Of a DNA stretch of 64,000 bases, positions 1-11,090 are shown piece by piece; position 1 is the first letter of the stretch; every line of letters starts with the position of its first letter. The stretch comes from Apostichopus japonicus (taxonomy: Eukaryota; Echinodermata; Holothuroidea; Aspidochirotida; Stichopodidae). The notes beneath the pieces were generated by a model. That model ran no database searches and had not been told where the DNA came from. It saw only the letters and a list, made by a program, of their open reading frames with translations. Position numbers and translations under genes: made by a program. The stretch spans positions 26,786,960 to 26,850,959 of the forward strand of contig NC_092563.1 of NCBI RefSeq assembly GCF_037975245.1. The letters run 5' to 3'.

Positions 1-806
1 ATTAATACCTTTTGCAGCTATTTGAAGGTCACTCCGCGCCATCTTGATACACCTAAAGCAATGACTCGCGCAAAGGGTGCCTACGTTATAGTAACGAGGT
101 TTCGACGAAATCCTGATCTCATCGTCAAAACATCTCTCATTTTCACATATTAGAAACACTTGATGTACTAGATTAGTTGGATGAGCCCCTGGGGAGCAGG
201 CACTCCGAGTTGGAGGGACACAAACAATTTATGGAGGATAAATTAATAGGGTGGGGTGGGTGAATACTAGTCTGAAAGTTGAGTGGCATGCCCCCTGTGC
301 CAAGCCTGGCTACGGGACTGTTGGGGGGGGGGGGTTGGCATACTTAAATGGAGTCATATAGCCGACTTAGAAAAATGGTCAGTGAACGATAAAGACTGAT
401 AAAGTCTACACTGCAGGTCGACTTGATCATGTTGAGGTCAAACATTTTCTGAAACATTTTTATGGCAACTAAAGTCTTCAAAAGCTGAAGCTCGGTGAAA
501 GATCTTCGACAAATTGCTTCGTCTGTTAACTGAAATATACCTCACAGTAATGAAACAACCAAGATGCAGCTATTGCTGTGTAAAAGTTGATGATGTAGGT
601 GCGTGGAAATTAGGTCAACACGCAAAACGATTTTGGATAGAACTTCCCAAAATGTATTCTCTGTTTCTTTCTGATTATTTTCAATGGACGTATCAGACAG
701 TCCAAGTGGAAACTGGTACAGTATAGACATACTTGCAAAATAAAATTCAACATGGAAGAAGAAATAGATAACCTGTCCAAAAATATCCTACTCCCCTCCC
801 CTCCCC
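1..806. repeat. Direct repeat, left copy (partner 63200-64000)
   Basis: This segment is nearly identical, in the same orientation, to the last 801 bases of the window, at an offset of about 63.2 kb. Visible differences are a few substitutions (T to G near base 94, G to T near 603), a shorter G run after base 324 in the right copy and an extra A in the right copy near 63860. Both copies run to the window edge, so the full length is unknown. The small reading frame at 514-726 is frameshifted in the right copy, which argues against its being a gene. Confidence 0.9.
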
Positions 807-2770
807 TCCCCCCCCCCCACTTCCCCCAAAATGGTTATAGGCTTCTTCTTTTTTAATTAAGTCACTTAACAAATGATTGACATGCTGTGACTAATTTATT
901 TACAATGTACATCCTTTTATTGAAGCATATTAAAGTTACAATGGAACAAGGCACCATCATAGATGTAGGCCTATAAACGTGTATATTGCAGCATGTTTAG
1001 CAGTCTGCCACAGTATATACATTGCTGTCTACTTACAAGTATAGTCTCTTTCTTCCGCAATATTAAATTGTTTTCAGATGTTCTCAGATGCCTTCGGTGA
1101 TGCATGGTGACTCATATGTGAACACTTTAAGTTGTCATGACATAACAAATAATCACTTCATAATTTCGAAAGGGATGCATGCATTTACCACAAACATATA
1201 TCATCTTCAACGTCATTTGCTTGGAAGGTTCAATGACTCTGTCGTATTTGCATCTCATTCTTCTTAATTAGCAGTTAGGCCAATATAGGCAAGTAGCAAG
1301 AGCAGACTGTCTTCTCAGTCCCAACAAAATCACCAATACTTCAGTTGAATTCTACTTTCCTATCCTAAGCAATTGGATATAGCCTAGGCTAGGCCTAGTT
1401 ACTATACTGTAGCTTTAATACAACGATGACTTTATAGTTATACTATCATAGTAGTCAGTACTCATAGAAATTGATAAGGTTTTCTATGTCAGTACTAGAG
1501 TTAACTTGTAACTAGGCTAGGCAAAATATATGTTATCGCCCGTCAGTGACTGTGTCACTGGCATTGAAATGCAGGACAGACGCAGTGTTGAGGTAATCTA
1601 ATACCGATCGATGAAAACTTGTTACATCCTTTGGGTTGTATATTAGTTCAGTTAAAAGCCGCATTTTAATCTCTCGGAACCTTGAAAACGTGCAGTATGC
1701 TTCCGTAGATAGGCACTGTTACGTCCCAGCAGTACAGATTGAGCAGTAAGAAACTATTTATTGAAACCATTTTTTTTTAAATATCAACATGATACAATAT
1801 TCCGTTTTTCGTTTTCCATTCCGCATACGTATACCCTTAGAAGTGGCTCACAATTCGTTGAGTTTTAATATTTTAAAGAATTTCTTACAATCTGGAAAAT
1901 GAAATTGGGTACTTCATTGCCTACATTAAGACTCTACGTAAAATAACAGTGTAGGTTGACGCTTTTGGGTGAGCTGTTGATTGTAAAGATCGCAATATTT
2001 GATGAATATTGGATGGATATGATGATGGCGTTCTAGTTTCTATAGCAACCGTGCACTTCTCGGGTGCATACAACTCATATCGTATCACAACTTTGATATT
2101 CCATTTGCTGCACAGCGACAAGCGGGAAGTGGCTTCTATATATAAATGTAACTTAGGGTGATAAAGTGTGTCGGAGTTGGTCACTGTAATCACAGGTATT
2201 ATACTATAATAACGATGATGTAATGTATAGGAAAGTGTGCAATCAACATGAAGACAAAACGTGGCTGTAAGGGACGCATGGTGCATACATGTGTTCTACA
2301 GATAAAACACATCAGGACACATTGCATCACATCACATCACATCGGGACACTTAAGAAAAATATCGTGGATGGACTTGACTGGTATACGTGACGAGTGTTT
2401 CAGAACGTCTTTTGATCCCTTGTTATCATTCGTATGGGTGAGAAAGATCGTACTAATATGAGGAATGATGTGGTATAGTACTATACTGAATAATTAGACC
2501 ATTAAATATACATTTACGGGAAATAACTCAATGCATAGATACAAAAGTCTCCCATAACATCAGTATAACCGTGTGTACTGATTTCAATGTTATACCTAAT
2601 AAAGCGTAACTCTTAATACAAGTAACTTACCCAAGATAGAGCCTGAATGGGCCCTGAAACAGAACAACTTGATCAACTCTAAACAACGGTCCCGTTTCAT
2701 CAAACCTTTCTTATACGAAACTGGGAAACATAAACTTTATAATCGAGCCCCCGAAATATTGTTATTATCA
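807..2770. other. No gene recognised
   Basis: AT-rich sequence. There is a C-rich run at about 790-830 and a short ACATC tandem near 2320-2345. A minus-strand open frame of 121 codons (1921-2286) shows no recognisable domain, no composition bias and no splice context that would support it. Confidence 0.5.
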
Positions 2771-2778
2771 AATAAGCT

Positions 2779-2915
2779 CATAGGCGTGGGAGCAATTTAT
2801 TTTCTTTCAGTAGGTGCCCGAAAAATTCTCAGCATATTGCCCGAATTTTCACAAAAATATTTGGTTGGGGGCTGCAGTCCCCCACCCCCATCCCCCCGCA
2901 TCCTACGCCTATATG
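2779..2915. mobile_element. Short MITE-like element with imperfect terminal inverted repeats
   Basis: The ends ATAGGCGTGGGA and TCCTACGCCTAT are inverted repeats with one mismatch and resemble the CGTAGG ends of the hAT-type MITEs elsewhere in the window. A G/C-homopolymer block near the right end is also typical of that group. No target duplication was found, so the assignment is tentative. Confidence 0.35.
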
Positions 2916-2919
2916 ATTA

Positions 2920-3615
2920 AGCCTACTTTGAATTATCTATAAAACTGTGAGAATTGTGTAAAACAGGATTACAGTATATATAACTCACCTGGTTTCTCGG
3001 TTGGATCTTTTGAGTGATGATTTGAAACTTGTGTTGAAAGAACTAAACAAAGTTCAGGAGATCTGTCGCTTCAGTTTGTACCGACAACCATTTATAACAT
3101 TCAGGATACCCGTATGCAAATTCTGAGTTAACTACGTCTGCGCACTATGAACGATATACATATAATTGTTACGATTGAATGTATGATATACATGTAAGTG
3201 ATACGATTGGACCGTTTGCTGTGAGATGCTGTCTGAATGAATCTGATTCGTCTAGGGTAGATAGTGGGCGGTGCTTTGCTAGTCTAGGACCATGTGTGAG
3301 AACTGAGTTATCTAACTAGATTGCAACTGGCAGGGTCAACCTAATTGATTAGAAAGTAAAACGAAGTAAATATTATCATTATTTCGATGTCACTCCTTAT
3401 TGGTATGAAATATTTACATCCCATGATATAGAACCAAAAACATTTTGAGTATTTCCCAAAGACTCAACCGTCTCTCCTTAGTTTATGCAAAGTAGATTGA
3501 ATAATGTGATATTTCTTTCATAAGCGTTAATCAGTCAGGAAGGATATCGAGGGGGACACATCTTGTAAACGGTAGTTTTTAATAGTAACTAAGCAAATAC
3601 TAACAGTTTCGAATG
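2920..3615. other. No gene recognised
   Basis: AT-rich sequence between two mobile elements. I see no coding, RNA or repeat signal. Confidence 0.5.
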
Positions 3616-3623
3616 GGTTAAAC

Positions 3624-4033
3624 CAGGGTTGTCCAACCTTTTGCAGAGGAGGGCTACATGGAATGATTATGATGAAGGAGGGGGCCGCATGAACCCTACG
3701 CTCGAATTTTCGATTTTTTTGCCCGAAGCCCAAGGCAACAAAATGTGAGCACTGCGCGCGGAGCGCACTGATTTATTTTCCTTCCTGATAAAACATGAAA
3801 AAAGTCCAGCCGCCCGCCCCCCCCCCCCCCCTCCGCTTAGAGAGTGTCACACAAAAAGACCTGTATGCAGTTTTTTGGACCCAGAAGGTTCGAATGATTG
3901 ATTATATAGCTTCAAATTGTTATCAATAAATCTGCTCACTAAAATTTCGCACCGTAGAGCATCTCTGGCGGGCCGGACGCAACCCTGCGGCGGGCCGGAC
4001 TGTGGCCCGCGGGCCGTAGGTTGTACAACCCTG
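3624..4033 (+). mobile_element. Non-autonomous hAT-type MITE, CAGGGTTG family, copy 1
   Basis: The element begins CAGGGTTGTCCAACC and ends GGTTGTACAACCCTG, an inverted pair. It is bounded by a perfect 8-bp target duplication GGTTAAAC (3616-3623 and 4034-4041). Eight-base duplications and CAG-type ends are the hallmark of hAT transposons. The interior holds a C-run and the GGCCCGCGGGCC block but no transposase frame, so it must have been moved in trans. A second copy in the opposite orientation lies at 14354-14747. Confidence 0.88.
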
Positions 4034-4041
4034 GGTTAAAC

Positions 4042-4540
4042 GGTTGGCATCGAAATCTATGAAACCGTCAGAGTCCGCGAGATTGTAGGGTCAACCCCTT
4101 TACGCAATAGTGATGAAGTAATGAGGTGTTATCGATGTTTCATTCGAGGAGTAAGTAACGTTTCTGTTTTCAACTCATAGTCTCCCTAAATAAAGCAATT
4201 CCAGCAAGAATTTAAAATTTGAAAAAGTAAAATTGGAACTGTAAGTTATATGCATTTAAATCTTCTCATTTTTGGCTTTCCTTCCTTTTACTTGCTGCGT
4301 ACCGGCAAAGATTTGTCGAACTCAGCCAGATAGAATGTGTAATGTATATCATTGAACAATGTAGTCACGTCCTTACTCAGGAAAGTCAGAACAACACGTA
4401 AGATTTTACTGTTAAGTGAAGCTACATCAGGTTCGTCAGTCGGTTTGGGAACTGCAAGGGTAATACTTATATGGTTTAAGGTCTTTAAAGTTAACTTGCA
4501 CAAATTTCAAATGACTTTACTTATACATACACATTCTGTG
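4042..4540. other. No gene recognised
   Basis: AT-rich sequence with short overlapping frames on both strands (4288-4543). None has a recognisable domain. Confidence 0.5.
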
Positions 4541-5085
4541 TAACCTGCAGTTGTGGGATGACCCACAACTGCCCTTGTGCAGATCACTCAGTAAATAACA
4601 AAGTGATCCATTGGAATATATTAAACAACAAATATTTCCTCCCACAACTGTATCCACACTTTGGTCATTTGTGTCATTTGTGTAGGTCATTTGTGTAGGT
4701 CATTTGTGTAAACTACTGAAACCCAGAATTGCGTTTTGGCGCCCTCTATAGCACACTGTCCCATAACTGCACTTTTAACTATACACTTTGGCAAGTTGCA
4801 GGAACTCTAGTCACACGGCCCACATTACTGTATGGGACAGTATGTAACCCATGAAGAATGTGGGTGAATTCAGTGGGACAAAACTAAAAGTAAAACACCA
4901 TGTTCCTTTTTTTTTCTAGCAAATTAAATTTGATTAAGTTAGACTCAGGAATGAAACATGCCTTCAGAAATTTAATTTGCTAGGAAAAAGACAGACGGTG
5001 TTTTAGTTTTGTCCCACTGAATTCACCATTCTTCATGGGTTACATATACTGTTACATACAGTTGTTGGCCATGTGACTATGTATA
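4541..5085. repeat. Hairpin-rich foldback segment
   Basis: Two arms of roughly 100 bp (about 4824-4925 and 4968-5075) are inverted copies of each other. Both contain the stretch running from GTAACCCATGAAGAATG through GAATTCAGTGGGACAAAAC. The loop is about 40 bp. Upstream (4545-4800) are several smaller motifs built on CCCACAACTG. The form is that of a foldback MITE, with no coding capacity and no clear target duplication. Confidence 0.65.
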
Positions 5086-5945
5086 TAAATAAATAAATAT
5101 GTAGACGAATACTAAGTACTGATATTTTTTTTTATTTTCAAACGTTTAGAAAGTTTTTTTTTCATGTATTAAGCTGCCTTAAATGTGTGACATTAATGCA
5201 GCTAACCAAATATTATATTTTCATTTTGCAATAAATTGCACAGCGAGCAAACTGCATGTTGGAAAATCAACCAGCTTCGGAAATAAACTCTTTGCTAAAA
5301 ATCTTTCAATCCAGACAGTACTTACAGACATAAATCGATCAAGATTTTAAACTAACCACCGACGAGCACTCTCTCAATGAGTTGCAAAAATTGTTCAAAT
5401 AAAAGCTCTTGGATATAATATACAACTTCTGGTACGCAAATATCTTCTTTACGAGTGTCATTATAGAATATGAAGTATATTTATTCCTGCTTGTTTCAAA
5501 TAAACCCAAGTATCGACCATAGAAAAGGACCACTTTCGCGTCTAGAATATTTACAATTGACATGTATTGTGTTTGTTGCCATCATGCAGCTGTATACTAC
5601 TTTGATTCCAAACTACCAGCAAATTGTTGAGAAATGTCTGGCGTTTGCCAAGAGAAAAAATCAATGTGATATTATCCGTAGCGTTTATTTTCTTATAGAA
5701 CTTACATAACAAAGATGCTATGCAATGGAAATTAGTTACTTGCTGCAACTTTCCCTTTGAAAGTTATACCATTTATACGAGTTGTTTTTATATTTACTTT
5801 GCCATATACAGGTACCCAGACTTCCAGTACGAGTACCACAGCATGAAAACGGGTACAAATACATTTTACCTTGGTACTAGTACAGGCAGGAGCAAACCAC
5901 GTTTACTCAGAAGAATTCCACACTGGATAGTGTATGGATACACTG
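5086..5945. other. No gene recognised
   Basis: AT-rich sequence. The frames at 5470-5709 (+) and 5551-5748 (-) overlap on opposite strands and neither resembles a known family. Confidence 0.5.
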
Positions 5946-5946
5946 G

Positions 5947-5948
<2 letters not shown>

Positions 5949-5974
<26 letters not shown>
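5949..5974. repeat. (TA)n microsatellite
   Basis: Uninterrupted TA array abutting the 5' side of a SINE copy. A second, longer TA array follows the same SINE. Confidence 0.9.
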
Positions 5975-5977
<3 letters not shown>

Positions 5978-6194
5978 ACCAAAAACAGAACTAGTATTGT
6001 TCGATACAGGTGACAAACGCCTACAGTGGAATTACGACCTTCCTTACCGATTTCGAACCTCTGGACATACAATCAGCGTCCATAGCCTAGTGGTTAGGGT
6101 GTCCGCGTACAGAGCGGAAGGCCCGTGGTTCGAATCCCGGTGGAGGCTGAAATTTTTTTCACTGTTCTTGTTTTCCAACTCATTACGATTTTCA

Positions 6195-6198
<4 letters not shown>
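5974..6198 (+). mobile_element. tRNA-derived SINE, copy 1
   Basis: A tRNA-like head starts at about 6077. It has an A-box-like segment (TAGCCTAGTGGTTAGG) and a B-box (GGTTCGAATCC), the internal RNA polymerase III promoter. The head folds as a partial cloverleaf: acceptor pairing GCGTCCA/TGGAGGC (6 of 7), anticodon stem TCCGC/GCGGA, and loop GTACAGA with T at position 33. There is no CCA end. The head runs into a roughly 50-bp AT-rich tail ending ATTACGATTTTCAT and then a TA array. About 105 bp upstream of the head, starting TGTCACC, is shared with copies 2 and 3. The apparent frame across it is not a gene. Confidence 0.8.

Positions 6199-6260
<62 letters not shown>
6199..6260. repeat. (TA)n microsatellite at SINE 3' end
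   Basis: Long TA array directly following the SINE tail; it probably grew from the element's 3' terminal repeat. Confidence 0.9.
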
Positions 6261-6262
<2 letters not shown>

Positions 6263-7229
6263 TCTTGGTTTCAAAATCGTGCCCGTGGCATTGTGGGTAA
6301 TGGTGGATGACGTGTCGATATGCGCACAGACCAAACACTTAGACTTGTTCATTTTTCGTTATCAGAGGGGGTCGTAACTTGTGGGGGGGGGGTAGAGAGG
6401 TGCGAAAGAGGATCGACTTTATGTTGCGAGGCTGCTTGTACGCTATCACGGGGGGGGGGGGGGTGAGGGGGGAGTCAAAGAAATTGCCAATCATGGGATC
6501 AGATTTAAGAATGTTCCAGCATTGCTGAACATTTTGGAGGAGTGGGCGGATTAAGGAATGATAAGAGGTAACAAGAGGAATGTGTTCGGGTGGCATACTT
6601 CTATTAGCGTCTATATCAATCCGCCCAAAGTGTTCACTTTCAGGAAAAGTGCCAATTAGGAGCATGAGAACAAGTTTTTTGCTATGTTATCAATTAGAAT
6701 GTGTTATTTTTTGTGGCTTGGACGTTAAAGAGCATGAATGGAAGCACATGTGGTGCAAAAATTGGGTCAATTGAGGCATTTTTAGACCAGTTTAGACCTC
6801 CCCAGGAGCAGCGTACGAAAATTGTTTGCGACTGAGTAAAGAGGTTTGTTTACAAGTGACGAAAACTTCAGGCTCTCGTAGCAACAAAAAAAAATCTGCA
6901 TGGCCATGGTACGGAAAATTGATGGTGCCATGTGTCACAACTTCCGTGGGATAATACAAAATGGCACACTCTAGCGCCCCTCTGTTGCGACCCCGGGTTT
7001 TCCTTGTCCTTCAAAGCCGATAAAATACAATTTTAGATAGATTTCAGGGAAGTAAACTCAAAGGACCAAAAGACTACTGAGAGGTTTCTGATGTTAACAA
7101 AAACAATATATTTACAATGATACGATCTCTACTGATTTGTAAAAGGATTATTGGTACTAGAAATTAGGAATATTACAGACAGATTTTACAATATTATACG
7201 GCCGTTAAATACTTAAAAGATTACTTAAC
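6261..7229. other. No gene recognised; G-rich runs
   Basis: Contains G homopolymer runs near 6383 and 6450 and a short A run. The reading frames here are antisense overlaps without recognisable domains. Confidence 0.5.
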
Positions 7230-7445
7230 TTATCTTACGCGGCGCGTGCCGGCTCTCGGTTCCTTTCGTAGCTGTTCTGACCTCTTTGCTTTACCAACAA
7301 CGATGTCGGGAGTATCCCTCGTAGGCTGGTATCCCGTGACTTGTTCAGGAGCAAAACCGTTCCCCGCTGGTCCAATTCGACTCAACGTTTGTATCCCAAG
7401 GATGGCTTCCTCCTGGGTGAACTCCGAAAAACTCTGCTGAAGTCA
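7230..7445 (-). pseudogene. Unidentified open segment without a start codon, possibly a transposon coding remnant
   Basis: On the minus strand about 70 codons are open between a TGA near 7446 and a TAA at 7230-7232. They give a hydrophilic sequence containing SFSEFTQEEAIL, PDIVVGKAKR and a basic end REPAGTRRVR-like. There is no ATG. It lies about 550 bp downstream, on the same strand, of Penelope-like reverse transcriptase remnants. It may be part of that or another element, or a chance opening. I do not recognise the family. Confidence 0.25.
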
Positions 7446-7990
7446 CGCCTGTCCCGGTTAAACGACGCACCAATCTAATAAACAAACAGTCCACCGGTTC
7501 CTCCGTCCGTCCCCTCGATAATTAATCTTTTATCTCAGATGAATTTCTTCTCACAATAGATCGGAAAAACTCCAAATCATCGAAAATATCTCTTTTTATA
7601 TATAGCCGGGTTTAATCTCCCGAAAGTTCTTTTCCAGGAATCCTGACGGAAAAACATCGAGAATCATCCATGTCTCGAAGATACGACTGACAGTTCAACG
7701 TTCATTGGTCGACGATATCCGGTCACCTGCTAAAAATAACTTCCCGTATGTTCTGGAAATTTGTAATCGCTAATACCGAATAGCGCCATCATTTCTCGAC
7801 GCTTCCAGAAAAATTAAACACGGTTAACAGTCACGACGAGTGACCTACTTATCACCCAGACCAGCGTATACTGAATACACGTACAATGAATACAGTCCTT
7901 CGTGACACCATGAAAGGCCAACTTGTCAACTATCCAGTAATGGGTAGCGTTTAGCTAGTGAAACTTCTATCTAGACTTAGAGACCACATT
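7446..7990. other. No gene recognised
   Basis: Sits between two minus-strand coding remnants. No intact frame or repeat is seen. Confidence 0.45.
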
Positions 7991-7999
7991 CCTTTTGTG

Positions 8000-8720
8000 A
8001 TTTAATGTATTAGTCAATGGGGCTTTTAATGGGCGTATGCTAATTTCGGTGGTGGATTGGCGCGGTAGGTCAGGTGTTGGGCATGAAGAAACTCTGTCAC
8101 TTTGTCCACAAAAAGACTTTGCCTAGAACGGATACGTTGATATCTAATTAGCTGGCTATTAACTATAGATCGCTTAGTGTGCTGGGGATGAAAACTGTTA
8201 AAATGCAAATAGGTATGCTTGTCCGTGGGTTTGGAGTAGACAGATGTCTCAATTGGCTCACTCTTGCATCATGACCAGTACGTCAAGAAAACAGATTTGC
8301 CTAGAAGAGTGATCCATATAGTGAACTTAAAGGAGTCATGCAAAATATGAACATGTTCAAAGAAAAGGCAATAGAGAGTCTACACCGTGCTCCCATATCA
8401 TAAAAATATCGTCCATACAACGTATATACATATAGAAAAGGAGTTTGTGGGGAAAGGCAGCGAGAAAAATCCTGTTCTAAGAAATGCATGAATATGTTAG
8501 CGTAAGATGGCGCCATTCTCGTGTCCATGCATGGCATTACCTTTAATTTGGAGGGAATTTTGGGTTAATAAACGTGAAATTATTGCGTCTCAAGATAAAT
8601 CTGATCAGTTTGGCAATCTCCTCTGTGTGTGAGGTATTGTTATATATAGGCCTCTAAGATTGTGTAGTGACGAGAAGGGCGCCATCAGGAAGGAGGGAAT
8701 ACTGTCTTGAATGTTGCTCG
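8000..8720 (-). pseudogene. Decayed Penelope-like element reverse transcriptase
   Basis: Read on the minus strand, conserved Penelope-like blocks appear in the correct order but in different frames. First comes GLYITIPHTEEIAKLIRFIL-like sequence near 8590-8660, matching the YTNIPH motif. Then DTRMAPSYANIFMHFLEQDF (8460-8530), the MGTRMAPSYANIFM block. Then GRYFYD where the catalytic motif RYIDD should stand. Last is FNSFHPQHTKRSIVNSQLI (8130-8205). Frameshifts and loss of the catalytic aspartates show it is dead. These elements normally follow the reverse transcriptase with a GIY-YIG nuclease, which I do not see intact downstream. Confidence 0.7.
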
Positions 8721-8753
8721 ATAAGGTGAGAATTTAGGAGAGGTTGTAGATCA

Positions 8754-9965
8754 GGGTTTCCCTAACTTTATCCCCCCCCCCCCACGAGCCCCTGTGGATG
8801 TCAGAGTTGTCCACGAACCCCCAACTTTTCGAGACACGATCTGAGTCATTATTATACTATAATACGCATAACAGTGCTTCGTAAAAGATACAGTTCATAG
8901 TGTAATATTGCAGAGTTTGTCCATAGATACGACTTTTATACATTACTCAATTATATGATATATCAGATTTAGTTCAACAAAAAGTTCTCTAGTTTAGACT
9001 TTCAGAAACGTCTCACGAACCCTCTGGGATGGACTCACGCACCGCCCCCGGGGTGCGAATATTTTTTCCCCAAACAGGTTTGCAATTGTGTGTAAATATT
9101 CACTCATGATTGGTCGGAAAGTTACGTCATCACCATGGAAACCTTCATTTCGAGGCTATACCGAAATGTCTGCATACATTCATTTCAACGAAGATATACC
9201 CGTTCAAAATTACCCGGATTTTTTTACGTATCTTTGGACTCGGTTTAGACATATTTAGCACACTAGTTTGTTATGATTGTATGAGATACTATCTATGTTT
9301 GGTCGAAGATTTCTGTGAAGGCATTAAACGATAACATCGCACAGTGAAAGTTTCGTACAGGGTGCATGAAACGTGCTCAGTAGGTCTATATGTATTAATA
9401 CTGTGTACACAGTGCAGTGACGGAAATACATGCAGACTGTATATAGTGTTTTGCGTATATTCATTCAAAAGACAGTCACAGTCTCGATGCAAGGGGACTG
9501 CGGTTGAGAGCGGATCAGTCGTTCGGTTGTTTGGTTTCCGTGACCAGGTTCTTTCCTGGGTGACTTTTCTTTTCTTAAAAAGTATTCATTCAAGACTCGT
9601 GAACTCGCGCCATGAAGTTGATTTTAGCGTACCGATTCCACGAAACGACTTACGATTTCAATAGAGCGGCTCCCGAATCTTAAATATCGTAATCACAATG
9701 GAATGTAGCGTATGTATCATACGTAAGGTAAACATGTGATCCAAGCATTAAACGTTAAGTTAGGGCGTTTGAAGAGAAACCCCGTTACTAGACCTTAATT
9801 AATTGTCATTGTGTTATTCAGTGTATGTCTTCCAGGCGATGGTCATTATTGGTGCTGACGTAATGAACATGATCTGATTGGCTGAAAACTCTGTAATTGC
9901 AAACCTGTTTGGGAAAAAAATATTCGCCCCGGGGTCCATGCTCCTCAGTTAGGGAGGGAGGGGGT
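8754..9965. mobile_element. Probable degenerate hAT-type element split by a later insertion
   Basis: The left end CAGGGTTTCCCTAACTTTATC precedes a C run and GACCCC-like blocks typical of non-autonomous hAT elements. A matching GTTAGGGA sequence lies near 9950. The middle (9054-9926) is occupied by another element. No outer target duplication could be assigned. Confidence 0.35.
9054..9926. mobile_element. Terminal-inverted-repeat element (873 bp) flanked by CCCCGGGG
   Basis: The left end, TGCGAATATT followed by T and C runs and AAACAGGTTTGCAATT, is inverted at the right end, AATTGCAAACCTGTTT followed by G and A runs and ATATTCG. Both sides are bounded by CCCCGGGG (9046-9053 and 9927-9934), an apparent 8-bp target duplication. 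The two termini are offset by two bases, so the exact edge is uncertain. The internal frame at 9344-9664 (+) has no recognisable domain and is probably chance. Confidence 0.6.
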
Positions 9966-10569
9966 AGATGGTGATCAAAAATAGGAAGACATATACTCTG
10001 TAAGTGTACTCAATACCAGACATGATGGGTGTCCCTGGTGCGGCCAAAATAATACTCTTACGAACAAAGTGAAATACCTCGGCTTCGGTAAGTACTTTAT
10101 CCGTGTTGGTCGCAATCTGCGTGTACCATGGGGAGCGTATGTAAAAAGTCGCAGGTCTAGGTGAGGATGGTATGAGTCCTATAGGTACGACATCTGCTCT
10201 GACCGCCGAGGGTGGGTTTCCTGGCAGTATTTGAGATTATGGGCTCAGAAGAGCGTTTTATGCTTTAGTCGTAACACGTGGTATGACCATGGAGCTATGA
10301 CAGAGCGGTTTTCGTAAGCGGAAAAAAAACCCCGAGGTTCAAGGTCAAGTTTCTTGCATGTAGATAAGAAGTATAGATTGACGACCTAGTTTGTCAGTGC
10401 CAAATCTACGTAATTTCCTCCTGTGTAATCCGATATTACGCCAAGTTTGGGTATCCAGGTCAAAATAAAATGGCTTAATGATAGGCGTCTGTGTTGGCAA
10501 CAAAGGAACAGAAAGGGGAAAACCCGGATAAATTCATGCCAACTGTCACGGTTACGGAAAATATTTCGG

Positions 10570-10788
10570 TCAACCGCACTTTTTAAGTTGTATTAAAAGA
10601 GTGAAAGAAGGGTTTCTCGCTTGGGTGCTCATGAAAAACAGGTCTCTGTTAAGACCAGTGTCGTGCGTTCTAAGCTTTAGTATCGATCTTATTAATTGGG
10701 TGTTTCTATTTTGGGATGTTGAAAAGTTACCATAAAAAATGCTGCTGTATAGTACGTATTTAATGACACTATGGGGGCATGATACATA
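10570..10788 (-). pseudogene. Penelope-like element C-terminal remnant (repeated at 13281-13499)
   Basis: On the minus strand the translation contains LKLRTHDTGLNRDLFF, which resembles LKVRSHCHGLNRDMAFLSGF at the end of the Penelope-like endonuclease fragment at 26775-27055. It is cut upstream by a hAT MITE. The second copy lies in tandem unit 2 with a few substitutions. The homology is judged by eye over about 16 residues only. Confidence 0.4.
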
Positions 10789-10990
10789 CAGTGGCGGAGC
10801 GTCCATAAAGTCAGGGAGGGCAGATGCCCCCCCCCCCCGACGGACTTAAATGGACTACTGGCGCCCTTTTCAGCTTTTACCACTTTTTACTTATTCGCGA
10901 TTATTGACTTTTTTATTGCGCTCTCATCTACCTATATTGAAATTTGTCACATTTTGTTGGCGATGACACCTATTTATTCTTCGTTTATCT
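10789..10990 (+). mobile_element. Truncated hAT-type MITE, CAGTGGCGGAGC family
   Basis: Begins CAGTGGCGGAGCGTCC after GATACATA and matches 13500-13701. The element stops at the junction of the tandem duplication instead of at its own right end. This shows the MITE was already present when the 924-bp unit was duplicated. Confidence 0.8.
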
Positions 10991-11090
10991 AAGTGAAATA
11001 CCTCGGCTTCGGTAAGTACTTTATCCGTGTTGGTCGCAATCTGCGTGTACCATGGGGAGCGTATGTAAAAAGTCGCAGGTCTAGGTGAGG

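Larger units (their letters stand above)
10067..10990. repeat. Tandem duplication unit 1 (924 bp), carrying the empty foldback site
   Basis: The unit starts AAGTGAAATACCTCGG and ends CGTTTATCT. It is followed head to tail by unit 2 at 10991. It contains AGGTGAGG at 10159-10166, the unoccupied target of the foldback inserted in unit 2. Its right end cuts a hAT MITE in mid-element (10789-10990). The rest is AT-rich with no intact gene. Confidence 0.9.

Noticed and set aside
514-726. 70-codon frame MLRLLTEIYL...
   Set aside because: The duplicate at 63.7 kb is frameshifted by an extra base, and the sequence has no recognisable domain.
6077-6150. Possible functional tRNA gene
   Set aside because: A- and B-boxes are present, but the T-stem and D-stem are mismatched, there are four dispersed copies with a common non-tRNA tail, and no terminator follows the acceptor stem. 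A SINE explains it better.
5934-6377. 147-codon plus-strand frame with a YIYIYI tract, and similar frames at 39598, 46921 and 47227
   Set aside because: All cross the same tRNA-derived SINE and its TA arrays. The shared peptide is the translated SINE, not a conserved protein.
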